Assembly (NCBI GenBank): GCA_026706225.1
Contig: JAPOZE010000034.1
Location: 1 to 7,366 of the forward strand
Direction of reading: 5' to 3'
From: Acidobacteriota bacterium
GTDB taxonomy: Bacteria; Acidobacteriota; Terriglobia; Versatilivoradales; Versatilivoraceae
DNA length: 7,366 bases
Shown: in pieces, positions 1 to 5,806 of the stretch
Position numbering within the stretch: position 1 is the first letter of the stretch
How the letters are laid out: each line of letters starts with the position of its first letter
Translations under genes and position numbers: made by a program
The notes under the pieces: model-generated
The model's input: the letters and a program-made list of their open reading frames with translations, nothing else
Databases searched by the model: none
What the model was told of the DNA's origin: nothing

Positions 1-248
1 TCCTTGAGCTGGTTCACCACCACCTTCATCACCGAACAGCTCAAACCGTTCAGGATGTTTCTCAGCAGATCGTGGGTCATGGGGCGCGGGCTGGAGATTT
101 TTTCAATCTCCAGGGCGATGGCATTGGCCTCGTAAACGCCAACCCAAATGGGCAGCAGAGCGTTGCCCTCGGCACCCTTCAAGATCACAATGGGCACGTT
201 GGTGACGGGATCCATCATCAAGCCGCGAATCTTCATTTCGATCTGCAT
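1..248 (-). CDS. Bifunctional nuclease (BFN/DUF151) family protein, N-terminal part
   Basis: This is the first 82 codons of a gene that runs off the left edge. The translation begins MQIEMKIRGLMMDPVTN and continues with VPIVILKGAEG, LPIWVGVYEANAIALEIE and PRPMTHDLL. These are the hallmark segments of the DUF151/bifunctional nuclease domain (G9-L10, D13-P14, P33-I34-W35, E40-A41-N42-A43, P54-R55-P56-M57-T58-H59-D60). Some family members have been reported to have DNase and RNase activity, but the bacterial role is poorly defined, so the substrate here is unknown. The start at 248 is supported by GAGGAG seven bases upstream; an in-frame ATG at 236 is a weaker alternative. The gene begins 49 bp after the miaB stop with no obvious terminator between, so co-transcription with miaB is likely. 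I recall this family next to miaB in other bacteria. The family call is strong; the biological role is not. Confidence 0.9.
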   Translation of the reverse strand, partial: MQIEMKIRGLMMDPVTNVPIVILKGAEGNALLPIWVGVYEANAIALEIEKISSPRPMTHDLLRNILNGLSCSVMKVVVNQLK

Positions 249-255
249 TCTCGAG

Positions 256-261
256 CTCCTC
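256..261 (-). promoter_or_regulatory. Shine-Dalgarno of the bifunctional nuclease gene
   Basis: On the minus strand this reads GAGGAG, with seven bases before the ATG at 248. It favours that start over the in-frame ATG twelve bases further in. Confidence 0.7.
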
Positions 262-297
262 GGTCCCCAGGGTCCCACTGCGCCCACCGGATGCAGT

Positions 298-1623
298 CTA
301 GCACCCCAGCAATTCTCCCCGCAAACTGTTGGGAGCATAATCGGTTACTCTCACCGGCACGAACCGACCCAGCAATTCGGGAGGACCGCTGAAGTTGACG
401 ATCTTGTTTTGAGTCGTTCGACCCGCCAGCATCCGGCTGTCCCTCCGGCTGGTTCCATCGACCAGGACTTCGAATTCCTTCCCCACCAGGCGGGCATGTC
501 TTTCGAGTTGTATCTTGCGTTGAAACTGCTGGAGCACCTGGAGCCGGCGGCCCTTCTCCGCCTCGGGAATCACCTCCCGGAATGCGAAAGCCTCGGTCCC
601 CGGACGGGGAGAGAACTTGAAGGAAAACATGGAGTCGTATCCGACCGCCTCCACCATGGAGAGCGTCTCCTCGAACTGCTCCTGGGTCTCTCCGGGGAAC
701 CCCACGATGATGTCGGTGGAGAGGGCGATTCCCCTCTTGGAGCGCTTCAGGAAGGCGACCTTTTCCAGGTATTGCTCGCGGGTGTAGTCCCGCTTCATTC
801 GCTGCAGGACGGGAGTGGAACCCGACTGCAAGGGCAGGTGAATCTGGTTGCAGACCTCGGGGACCGTGTCGATGACCTCGACGATGTCGGACTGAAAATC
901 GCTCGGATGGGGGGAGGTGAAGCGCACACGTCGGATTCCCTCAATCCTCGCCACCCGCCGCAGCAGGTCGGTAAAGGATGGGATTTCACCCAGAGGGTCC
1001 CGCCAGGAGTTGACCGTCTGCCCGAGCAGGGTGACTTCCCGAAAACCCCGTGAGGACAAGCCCTCCACTTCGGACAGAACGTGCCGGCCGGGGCGGCTGC
1101 GCTCGGGTCCCCGCGTGTAGGGAACGACACAGAAGGAGCAGAAGCGGTTGCACCCTTCCATAATGGTGACGAAGGCCTTGTAGGGGCTCTCCCGGGTGCC
1201 GGCCTCGGTTTCGAACAGGCGGTCGCTGTCCTGGGACACATCGATCACCTGCTGCTCTCCCTGCTCCAGCCTGGAAACCAGCTCGGGCAGGAAGGAGTAG
1301 CTGCTGGATCCGACCACCAGGTCTACCTTGGGAGCCTTTTTGAAAATCGCGGCCCCCTCCATCTGGGCCATGCAGCCGAGAAGGCCGATCCTGGCGGTGG
1401 ACTTGGCCCCATAGGTCTGACGGACGGCCCCCAGGCGGGAGAACACCTTCTGGTTGGCTTTCTCCCGGATATTGCAGGTGTTGAGCAGCAGCAGATCGGC
1501 CTCGGAAGCGTCGGAGGTGGGCGCGTATCCCATCTTCACAAGGGTGCCTGCCACTTTTTCGGAGTCGTGATGATTCATCTGACAACCGAAAGTCTCGATA
1601 AAGAATTTCTTGCCTTGAGCCAT
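298..1623 (-). CDS. miaB: tRNA-2-methylthio-N6-isopentenyladenosine synthase MiaB
   Basis: MiaB is a cytoplasmic radical-SAM methylthiotransferase that adds a methylthio group to i6A at position 37 of tRNAs reading UNN codons, which helps reading-frame maintenance. The 441-residue product has the full three-part layout. The N-terminal UPF0004 domain carries auxiliary-cluster cysteines C14 (in ETFGCQMN), C50 (NTCNIREKA) and C84 (LLGCMAQ). The radical-SAM domain, from about residue 144, has C158, C162 and C165 in EGCNRFCSFCVVPYTRG. A C-terminal TRAM domain spans about 372-441. FGCQMN together with CVVPYTRGPERSR points to MiaB rather than RimO or MtaB. The frame stays open upstream to a GTG at 1722 and an ATG at 1650, but the extra 33 residues do not look like MiaB. 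I chose the ATG at 1623 because FFIETFGCQMN then begins at the usual distance. No strong Shine-Dalgarno precedes any candidate. recN lies 144 bp upstream. Confidence 0.96.
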   Translation of the reverse strand: MAQGKKFFIETFGCQMNHHDSEKVAGTLVKMGYAPTSDASEADLLLLNTCNIREKANQKVFSRLGAVRQTYGAKSTARIGLLGCMAQMEGAAIFKKAPKVDLVVGSSSYSFLPELVSRLEQGEQQVIDVSQDSDRLFETEAGTRESPYKAFVTIMEGCNRFCSFCVVPYTRGPERSRPGRHVLSEVEGLSSRGFREVTLLGQTVNSWRDPLGEIPSFTDLLRRVARIEGIRRVRFTSPHPSDFQSDIVEVIDTVPEVCNQIHLPLQSGSTPVLQRMKRDYTREQYLEKVAFLKRSKRGIALSTDIIVGFPGETQEQFEETLSMVEAVGYDSMFSFKFSPRPGTEAFAFREVIPEAEKGRRLQVLQQFQRKIQLERHARLVGKEFEVLVDGTSRRDSRMLAGRTTQNKIVNFSGPPELLGRFVPVRVTDYAPNSLRGELLGC

Positions 1624-1681
1624 CGTCGATAGTGAATGAGGGCCGTTCATGCCGGCCGGATCGGGAAAGCCGATGGGTACG

Positions 1682-1695
1682 GAACCGGTCGGTTC
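1682..1695. repeat. 14 bp inverted repeat upstream of miaB
   Basis: GAACCG and its reverse complement CGGTTC flank a two-base centre (GT). The dyad lies 59 to 72 bases upstream of the chosen miaB start, in the recN-miaB gap. It could be a protein-binding operator or chance. As RNA it would form only a five-base-pair stem with a four-base loop and no T-run, so it is not a convincing terminator. Confidence 0.3.
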
Positions 1696-1729
1696 ACACC
1701 CGGGGACTGCCTGCACCGTCACTAAGAAT

Positions 1730-1741
1730 GCAGGAACCTGC
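1730..1741. repeat. 12 bp inverted repeat in the recN-miaB gap
   Basis: GCAGG and CCTGC face each other around AA. It sits 27 bases beyond the recN stop and 34 bp from the dyad at 1682-1695. There is no following U-tract on the minus strand, so it is a poor intrinsic terminator. Its function is unknown and it may be chance in GC-rich DNA. Confidence 0.25.
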
Positions 1742-1767
1742 CCCCAAAGTCGAGCCTTAACCTGTAT

Positions 1768-3468
1768 TCAGTTCGCAGCGCTGTTCAGAAGTTCGGCGGC
1801 ATGTTTCAGGACATTCTCGGTCACCCGTTCCCCGCTGATCATTCGGGCGATTTCGCGAATGCGGCTCTCCCGGTCAAGCCGGATGACCCGGGTCACCGTC
1901 CGGTCTTTCTCCACTCTTTTCTCGATATGAAAATGGTTGTCGGCATAGGAGGCAATCTGCGGGAGATGGGTCACGCACAACACCTGGTTGGCCCTGGAGA
2001 GGACCTTGAGTTTGCGCCCGACCACGTCGGCTGCCCGGCCACCGATGCCGCTGTCGACCTCGTCAAAGATCAGCGTTTTCCCCCCGTCATCGATGGAACG
2101 AATGGTTTTCAAGGCCAACATGATCCTCGAGACCTCTCCCCCCGAGGCGATCTTGGCCAGAGCCTTCAGGTCTTCACCCGGATTGGGGCTGATCAGAAAG
2201 TCGATCAGGTCGGTCCCGTTGGCGGCGCCTGGCACCCCGGATCCGGACGAGGCCTGTCCGCCGCGGCCGGGAGCGGAGGAGAAAGCCACCCGGAATCGGG
2301 TTTTCTCCATGGCCAGTTGCCCCAACTCCCTGCCCATGGAGCACTCGAGTCTCTCGGCGGCCTTTTTTCGCTGGAGGCTGAGTGACCCTGCCCGACTCAG
2401 ATAGTCGCTCTCCAGGACCTGCAACTCCTTCTCGATCGACTCGACCCTGCGGTCGGCTTCCTGCATTTCCTCCAGTTCTCCTTCGATCCGCCGGCCATAG
2501 GCCATGACCGCTTCAACGGATTCCCCGTACTTTCGCTTGAGACGATCGATCTCCACCAGGCGTCCCTCGATTTGATCCAGCCGCGACGGGTTCACTTCGA
2601 TCCCGGAGGCATATTCCCGCAATGCCAGCGAGACATCCTCGATGCTGATGCAGGCCGATTGAAACTGCTCCTGAAGATCCCGGCAGCGGGCATCCAGGGA
2701 TCCCAACTCCTCCAGCAGCCGCCCGGTCTGCCTGAGCCGGGCCCCGATCGAATCTTCCGATTCGTAGAGGTGGGCATGGGCCTGATGAGCGGCCTGGAAG
2801 AGACGGTCCGCGTTGGAGAGCAGGCGGCGCTCTTCCAGGAGTCGAGATTCCTCGTCGGGGGAGGACAAGCCCGCCTTGCGGATTTCATCGACCTGAAAGG
2901 AGAGCAGATCGATAGCACGGAGCCTCTCCTGCTCACTCATTTTCAGTCGCCGGACCTGCTCCCGGCCTCTCTCCAGCTTGGCGTAGAGGCCTTCGACTTC
3001 AGCGCGGGGAGCCTGATGGCCGCCATAGAGATCGAGCCACCGCAACTGGGAATCGCGACTGAAAAGCGACTGTTGGTCGCTCTGCCCGTGAATGTCGACG
3101 CAATGGGCCCCCAGCTTCCTCAGAAAGGCAACCGGCACCATCTGGTTGTTGACGAAAGCCCGTCCCCTGCCATCCGGAACGACGTCTCTCCGGACGATCA
3201 CCCCCTCGGGATCGAACTCGAGTCCGCTCGCCTCCAGCGGGCCGCGCAACCGCTCCACTCCCTGGAAGCAACCCGAAACCGTAGCCTTGCCGGACCCGGT
3301 GCGAACCATTTCGGCCCGCGCCTTGGCGCCTGCCAGCAACCCCAGGGCATCCACGATGATCGACTTTCCCGAACCTGTTTCACCCGTCAACAGGTTCAGC
3401 CCCTCCCGAAACTCCAGGGAAAGGTGGTCGATCAGGGCGAAATTGCGTATTTCCAGGAACTTCAGCAT
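1768..3468 (-). CDS. recN: DNA repair protein RecN
   Basis: RecN is an SMC-like ATPase of the cytoplasm and nucleoid that acts in double-strand-break repair and recombination. The 566-residue product is normal length for the family and begins at the canonical MLKFLEIRNFALID, which fixes the start although no Shine-Dalgarno is visible. Walker A is G29-S36 (GETGSGKS). The middle, roughly residues 150-390, is rich in E, R, L and K with the heptad-like character of the RecN coiled-coil arms. The C-terminal half of the ATPase has the ABC signature IASGGEVSR at about 440-448, Walker B TLIFDE at 465-470 followed by VDSGIGG, and the switch histidine H501 in VTHLPQIAS. A Gly/Ser/Ala-rich stretch at about 397-418 precedes the conserved DLIDFLISPNPGE segment and is probably a flexible loop. 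All key catalytic motifs are intact. It heads the minus-strand group, divergent from tolQ. I saw no obvious LexA-type operator upstream. Confidence 0.97.
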   Translation of the reverse strand: MLKFLEIRNFALIDHLSLEFREGLNLLTGETGSGKSIIVDALGLLAGAKARAEMVRTGSGKATVSGCFQGVERLRGPLEASGLEFDPEGVIVRRDVVPDGRGRAFVNNQMVPVAFLRKLGAHCVDIHGQSDQQSLFSRDSQLRWLDLYGGHQAPRAEVEGLYAKLERGREQVRRLKMSEQERLRAIDLLSFQVDEIRKAGLSSPDEESRLLEERRLLSNADRLFQAAHQAHAHLYESEDSIGARLRQTGRLLEELGSLDARCRDLQEQFQSACISIEDVSLALREYASGIEVNPSRLDQIEGRLVEIDRLKRKYGESVEAVMAYGRRIEGELEEMQEADRRVESIEKELQVLESDYLSRAGSLSLQRKKAAERLECSMGRELGQLAMEKTRFRVAFSSAPGRGGQASSGSGVPGAANGTDLIDFLISPNPGEDLKALAKIASGGEVSRIMLALKTIRSIDDGGKTLIFDEVDSGIGGRAADVVGRKLKVLSRANQVLCVTHLPQIASYADNHFHIEKRVEKDRTVTRVIRLDRESRIREIARMISGERVTENVLKHAAELLNSAAN

Positions 3469-3522
3469 AGGGTGGACAAAAGTCGGTCTGAAATCGTGGA
3501 ATCCGCTTCAGGAAGAGGGCTG

Positions 3523-3531
3523 AGTGTACCA
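3523..3531 (-). promoter_or_regulatory. Possible extended -10 promoter for recN
   Basis: On the minus strand this reads TGGTACACT: an extended TGN followed by TACACT, matching TATAAT at four of six positions. The region where a -35 box would lie is C-rich and does not match. Transcription from here would give a leader of roughly 45-50 bases. Predicted by eye only. Confidence 0.35.
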
Positions 3532-3625
3532 TAGAAGTCGCCCGGCGGGGGCCGGTCCGACAGCCCCGTTTTGCAGCCCAAGAAACCCTTGTGAAACCGG
3601 GTGTTGATGCGGATTTGGAGCACGG

Positions 3626-3655
3626 TTGACGACCCCGAGAGGTCAATGGTAACTT
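3626..3655 (+). promoter_or_regulatory. Possible promoter for the tol operon
   Basis: TTGACG (3626-3631) matches the sigma-70 -35 box at five of six positions. After 18 bases comes TAACTT (3650-3655), a weak -10 but preceded by TGG as in extended -10 promoters. The implied leader to the tolQ ATG is about 108 bases. Predicted by eye only. Confidence 0.35.
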
Positions 3656-3758
3656 CGGCCACAACACGGTTGGGAAGTGGTTCATTCCGACTGTCCGGGA
3701 AAACGCTGGGGGACCTGCTTGACCATAGATCCAGGCGGTCTGCTCCCTGTGCTGGCGC

Positions 3759-3764
3759 AGGGAG
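3759..3764 (+). promoter_or_regulatory. Shine-Dalgarno of tolQ
   Basis: AGGGAG with five bases before the ATG at 3770. It decides this start against the longer in-frame ATG at 3677. Confidence 0.7.
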
Positions 3765-3769
3765 CCGAG

Positions 3770-4444
3770 ATGGACTTGTTGAAGTTGATCCTTCACTCGG
3801 GTCCCTTGGCTTGGGGCGTCCTGCTGGTTCTGGTATTCTTCTCGATTTTTTCCTGGGCAATCACCTTCAAAAAATACTTTTATCTGAGGAAGCTGCGCGC
3901 CGACTCGGAAGCCTTTCTGCGCATCTTTCGCAAGAGCAAGCGCTTTTCGGAAATCAGCGCGGCATGCGAGACCCTGAGGCACACTCCCCTGGTCGAGGTC
4001 TTTCTGGCCGGCTACGAGGAACTGGAAGCCCAGTTGATGAGCCAACCCGCCGGTGACCGCCCGGCGCCGGCTCCGACGCTCAAGACCATCAACGTCATCC
4101 AGAGGGCGCTTTCCCGAGCCTCTTCGGTGCAACTGACCAAGCTGGAGCGCAATATGAGCTGGCTGGCCACCACGGCCTCGGTGGCCCCCTTTATCGGGCT
4201 GTTCGGAACGGTGCTGGGCGTCATCGACGCCTTTTCCGGACTGGGAATGGAGGGGGCGGCCACCATCCGCGCCGTGGCCCCCGGAATATCGGAAGCTCTC
4301 ATCGCCACCGCGGCCGGATTGTTTGCAGCCATTCCGGCGGTGATCGCCTACAACTACTTTGTCCACCACCTCAAGGAGTTCGGCTCCGCCATGGACGACT
4401 TCTCCCTGGAGTTTCTGAACCTGATGGAGCGGACCTTCCTGTAA
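3770..4444 (+). CDS. tolQ: Tol-Pal system proton channel subunit TolQ (MotA/TolQ/ExbB family)
   Basis: TolQ is an inner-membrane subunit of the TolQR proton motor that energises the Tol-Pal envelope system. The 224-residue product is typical length. Three membrane segments are visible: about 13-33 (hydrophobic, ending SWAITF), about 132-155 (TASVAPFIGLFGTVLGVIDAF) and about 173-197 (ISEALIATAAGLFAAIPAV). The large cytoplasmic loop lies between the first two and includes a proline-rich patch at 93-102. The APFIGLFGTV and APGISEALIATAAGL motifs are family signatures. I chose 3770 because a good Shine-Dalgarno precedes it and the protein then starts MDLLKLILHSGP, as TolQ proteins often do. ExbB is the nearest alternative, but tolR and tolB in the same run support TolQ. 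It is the first gene of the plus-strand operon. Confidence 0.94.
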   Translation: MDLLKLILHSGPLAWGVLLVLVFFSIFSWAITFKKYFYLRKLRADSEAFLRIFRKSKRFSEISAACETLRHTPLVEVFLAGYEELEAQLMSQPAGDRPAPAPTLKTINVIQRALSRASSVQLTKLERNMSWLATTASVAPFIGLFGTVLGVIDAFSGLGMEGAATIRAVAPGISEALIATAAGLFAAIPAVIAYNYFVHHLKEFGSAMDDFSLEFLNLMERTFL

Positions 4445-4471
4445 ACCGGCAGCCGGGCATTCGGCAAACCC

Positions 4472-4499
4472 GGACCCGCGGCCGGGCGTCCAAGTTTTG
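4472..4499 (+). terminator. Weak hairpin in the tolQ-tolR gap, possible attenuator
   Basis: GGAC-CCG (4472-4478) can pair with CGG and GTCC (4483-4485, 4488-4491), with loop CGGC and a two-base bulge. AAGTTTTG follows. The T-run is short, so this is at most an inefficient terminator, an mRNA processing site or chance. It lies 71 bp or less from both coding ends, with tolR starting at 4516. Confidence 0.22.
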
Positions 4500-4515
4500 A
4501 TTCAAGGGTGAACCG

Positions 4516-4926
4516 ATGGCATTCACCAACTCGAAAGGCAGAACCCAGACCTCGCTGTCGGAAATCAACGTGGTTCCCCTGGTGGACGTGGTGCTGGTTC
4601 TGCTCATCATCTTCATGTTGACCGCGCCCATCATTCAATCCGGAATCGAGGTCAGTGTCCCCAAGACCAAGACGGTCAGCGAGTTGACCAAGGAACTGCT
4701 GGTGGTCAGCATCAACCGGGATCAGCGGCTCTTCGTGGGCTCCGATCCCATCAACATCAACGATCTGGGAGACCGCCTCCAGGCCCGGATCAAGGACCCC
4801 GAAACCGCCATGATCTACCTGCGCGCCGACGAGGAAGTGCCTTTCGGGACCATCGCTCGAGTCATGGACCGGGCCAGGCTTGCGGGCGTGAAGAATATCA
4901 ACGTGGTCACCCAGCCGGAACAGTAG
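4516..4926 (+). CDS. tolR: Tol-Pal system motor subunit TolR (ExbD/TolR family)
   Basis: TolR is a single-pass inner-membrane protein that pairs with TolQ to form the proton pathway and has a periplasmic domain. The 136-residue product has a short cytoplasmic N terminus, then the signature LSEINVVPLVDVVLVLLIIF with the likely proton-carrying aspartate D24, and one membrane segment at about 20-42. The periplasmic domain (about 45-136) ends in the family pattern YLRADEEVPFGTIARVMDRARLAGV followed by a strand (INVVTQ). AAGGGTG five bases before the ATG is a reasonable ribosome binding site. It lies 71 bp after tolQ in the same direction. ExbD is the nearest alternative, but the tolB and pal-like context favours TolR. 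Confidence 0.94.
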   Translation: MAFTNSKGRTQTSLSEINVVPLVDVVLVLLIIFMLTAPIIQSGIEVSVPKTKTVSELTKELLVVSINRDQRLFVGSDPININDLGDRLQARIKDPETAMIYLRADEEVPFGTIARVMDRARLAGVKNINVVTQPEQ

Positions 4927-4956
4927 CCGGGCCGCTTTCGCCCCCGCCGGCCGTCG

Positions 4957-4968
4957 AGGGTTTGCCCT
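4957..4968 (+). other. Small hairpin overlapping the ribosome binding region of the TolA/TonB-like gene
   Basis: AGGG-TTTG-CCCT can fold into a four-base-pair stem. GAGGG here is the only Shine-Dalgarno-like sequence before the ATG at 4977, but it is 16 bases away and would be partly hidden in the stem. Suggestive only. Confidence 0.25.
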
Positions 4969-4976
4969 GAATTCCG

Positions 4977-5780
4977 ATGTCGGTCCAGCGACACTCCATT
5001 TTTGAAATTCAGAAGGAAAGACTGGGAGGATACCTCTACCTGTCAGTGGGCAGCCATCTGTTGGTGGGGGTGAGTTTCTTCCTCGTGCCCTCCTACCTCA
5101 ACCCGAGCGCCGACCCCTGGGGCGACAGTCAGGGCGGTGGCGGCTCCATTTCGGTGGGCCTGGTGCAGGGATCGACCATTCGGGGACTGAACCTGCCCCG
5201 TCCCAAGCAGACCACGGCCAGCAACATCGCCACCGAGTCCAAGGGCCTGGGTCAGACCGAAGAGGCCAAGGCGGCTGAAATCGAGCCGGAGGCCCCCGAC
5301 CCCAAGGCCTTCGAGGTCAAGAAGAAGCGCAGGGTCCGCAAGCGGCCGCGCGCCCGGCGGCAAGCTCCCAAGCAGGTTGCCCAGGTCCCCCCTTCCAACA
5401 GAGTTCCCTTTGGCGAGGGCGGCGCTCCCGATCTTTCCTACTCCCAGTTTCGAACCGGCATGGGATCGGGTGGCATCGGTTTGGGCGACGGGTTTTTCGG
5501 CAAGAAGTATGGCTGGTACGTGAGACAGATTCGCGACATCGTCAGCCGCAACTGGCAGCAAAACCTGGTCAGTCCCAATGTGCGCACGGCGAAGCGGGTC
5601 GTGGTTCAATTCACCATCCGCCGCAACGGCTCCATCGCCAGGGAAACCGTCAAGCAATCCAGCGGGGTCCCGTCGCTGGACCGTTCCGGCCTCAGGGCCA
5701 TCAAGGCTTCCCGATTCCCTCCCCTTCCCGGAGGAGAGACCCGATTGGTGGCTGAATTCTGGTTCGAGTATTCCCGGTGA
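4977..5780 (+). CDS. TonB C-terminal domain protein in the TolA position
   Basis: This 267-residue protein likely links the TolQR motor to periplasmic partners, the job of TolA. It has a cytoplasmic N terminus of about 18 residues, one membrane segment at about 19-37, then a long low-complexity periplasmic region: glycine-rich at 49-61, acidic and alanine-rich at 87-111, and a very basic run at 115-128 (KKKRRVRKRPRARR), followed by a Gly-rich stretch at 146-175. The C-terminal domain (about 177-267) fits the TonB/TolA C-terminal fold: GWYVRQIRDIVSRNW, VVVQFTIRRNGSIARETVKQSSG, LDRSGLRAI, and a final strand VAEFWFEY. It lacks the long helical domain of enterobacterial TolA. It starts 50 bp after tolR and has a poor ribosome binding site. 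Its stop overlaps the GTG at 5777 in the tolB frame. By position it is a TolA equivalent; by sequence it is TonB-like, so I leave the symbol empty. Confidence 0.88.
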   Translation: MSVQRHSIFEIQKERLGGYLYLSVGSHLLVGVSFFLVPSYLNPSADPWGDSQGGGGSISVGLVQGSTIRGLNLPRPKQTTASNIATESKGLGQTEEAKAAEIEPEAPDPKAFEVKKKRRVRKRPRARRQAPKQVAQVPPSNRVPFGEGGAPDLSYSQFRTGMGSGGIGLGDGFFGKKYGWYVRQIRDIVSRNWQQNLVSPNVRTAKRVVVQFTIRRNGSIARETVKQSSGVPSLDRSGLRAIKASRFPPLPGGETRLVAEFWFEYSR

Positions 5781-5806
5781 TTCCAGCTACAGAAAACGGA
5801 AAATCC

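Larger units (their letters stand above)
3469..3769. other. Divergent intergenic region between recN and tolQ
   Basis: These 301 bp separate the recN start from the tolQ start and must hold promoters for both directions unless the genes are read from further away. I see one extended -10-like element facing each way (listed separately), no convincing small gene and no strong hairpin. The tolQ frame is open upstream to an ATG at 3677, but those extra 31 codons lack a TolQ-like sequence. Confidence 0.6.

Noticed and set aside
277..297. Hairpin between miaB and the bifunctional nuclease gene as a terminator
   Set aside because: ACTGC can pair with GCAGT, but the stem is only five base pairs, the loop is eleven bases and no U-tract follows.
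148..1053. 301-codon open frame on the plus strand
   Set aside because: It lies antisense to miaB, whose product carries all family motifs. Long shadow frames are common in GC-rich DNA and the translation resembles no family I recognise.
2572..3534. 320-codon open frame on the plus strand
   Set aside because: It is antisense to recN and explained by GC-rich codon third positions; no domain motif is visible.
3677..3769. Longer N terminus for TolQ
   Set aside because: The 31 extra residues do not resemble a TolQ N terminus, and the ATG at 3770 has a well-spaced Shine-Dalgarno.
3469..3769. LexA box upstream of recN
   Set aside because: I saw neither GAAC-N4-GTTC nor a complete CTGT-N8-ACAG. 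The nearest, CTGT-N8-ACGC near 3692, is imperfect and on the tolQ side.
3380..4369. 329-codon open frame on the minus strand
   Set aside because: It is antisense to tolQ and overlaps the recN start. The translation is low-complexity and not family-like, while tolQ is clear.
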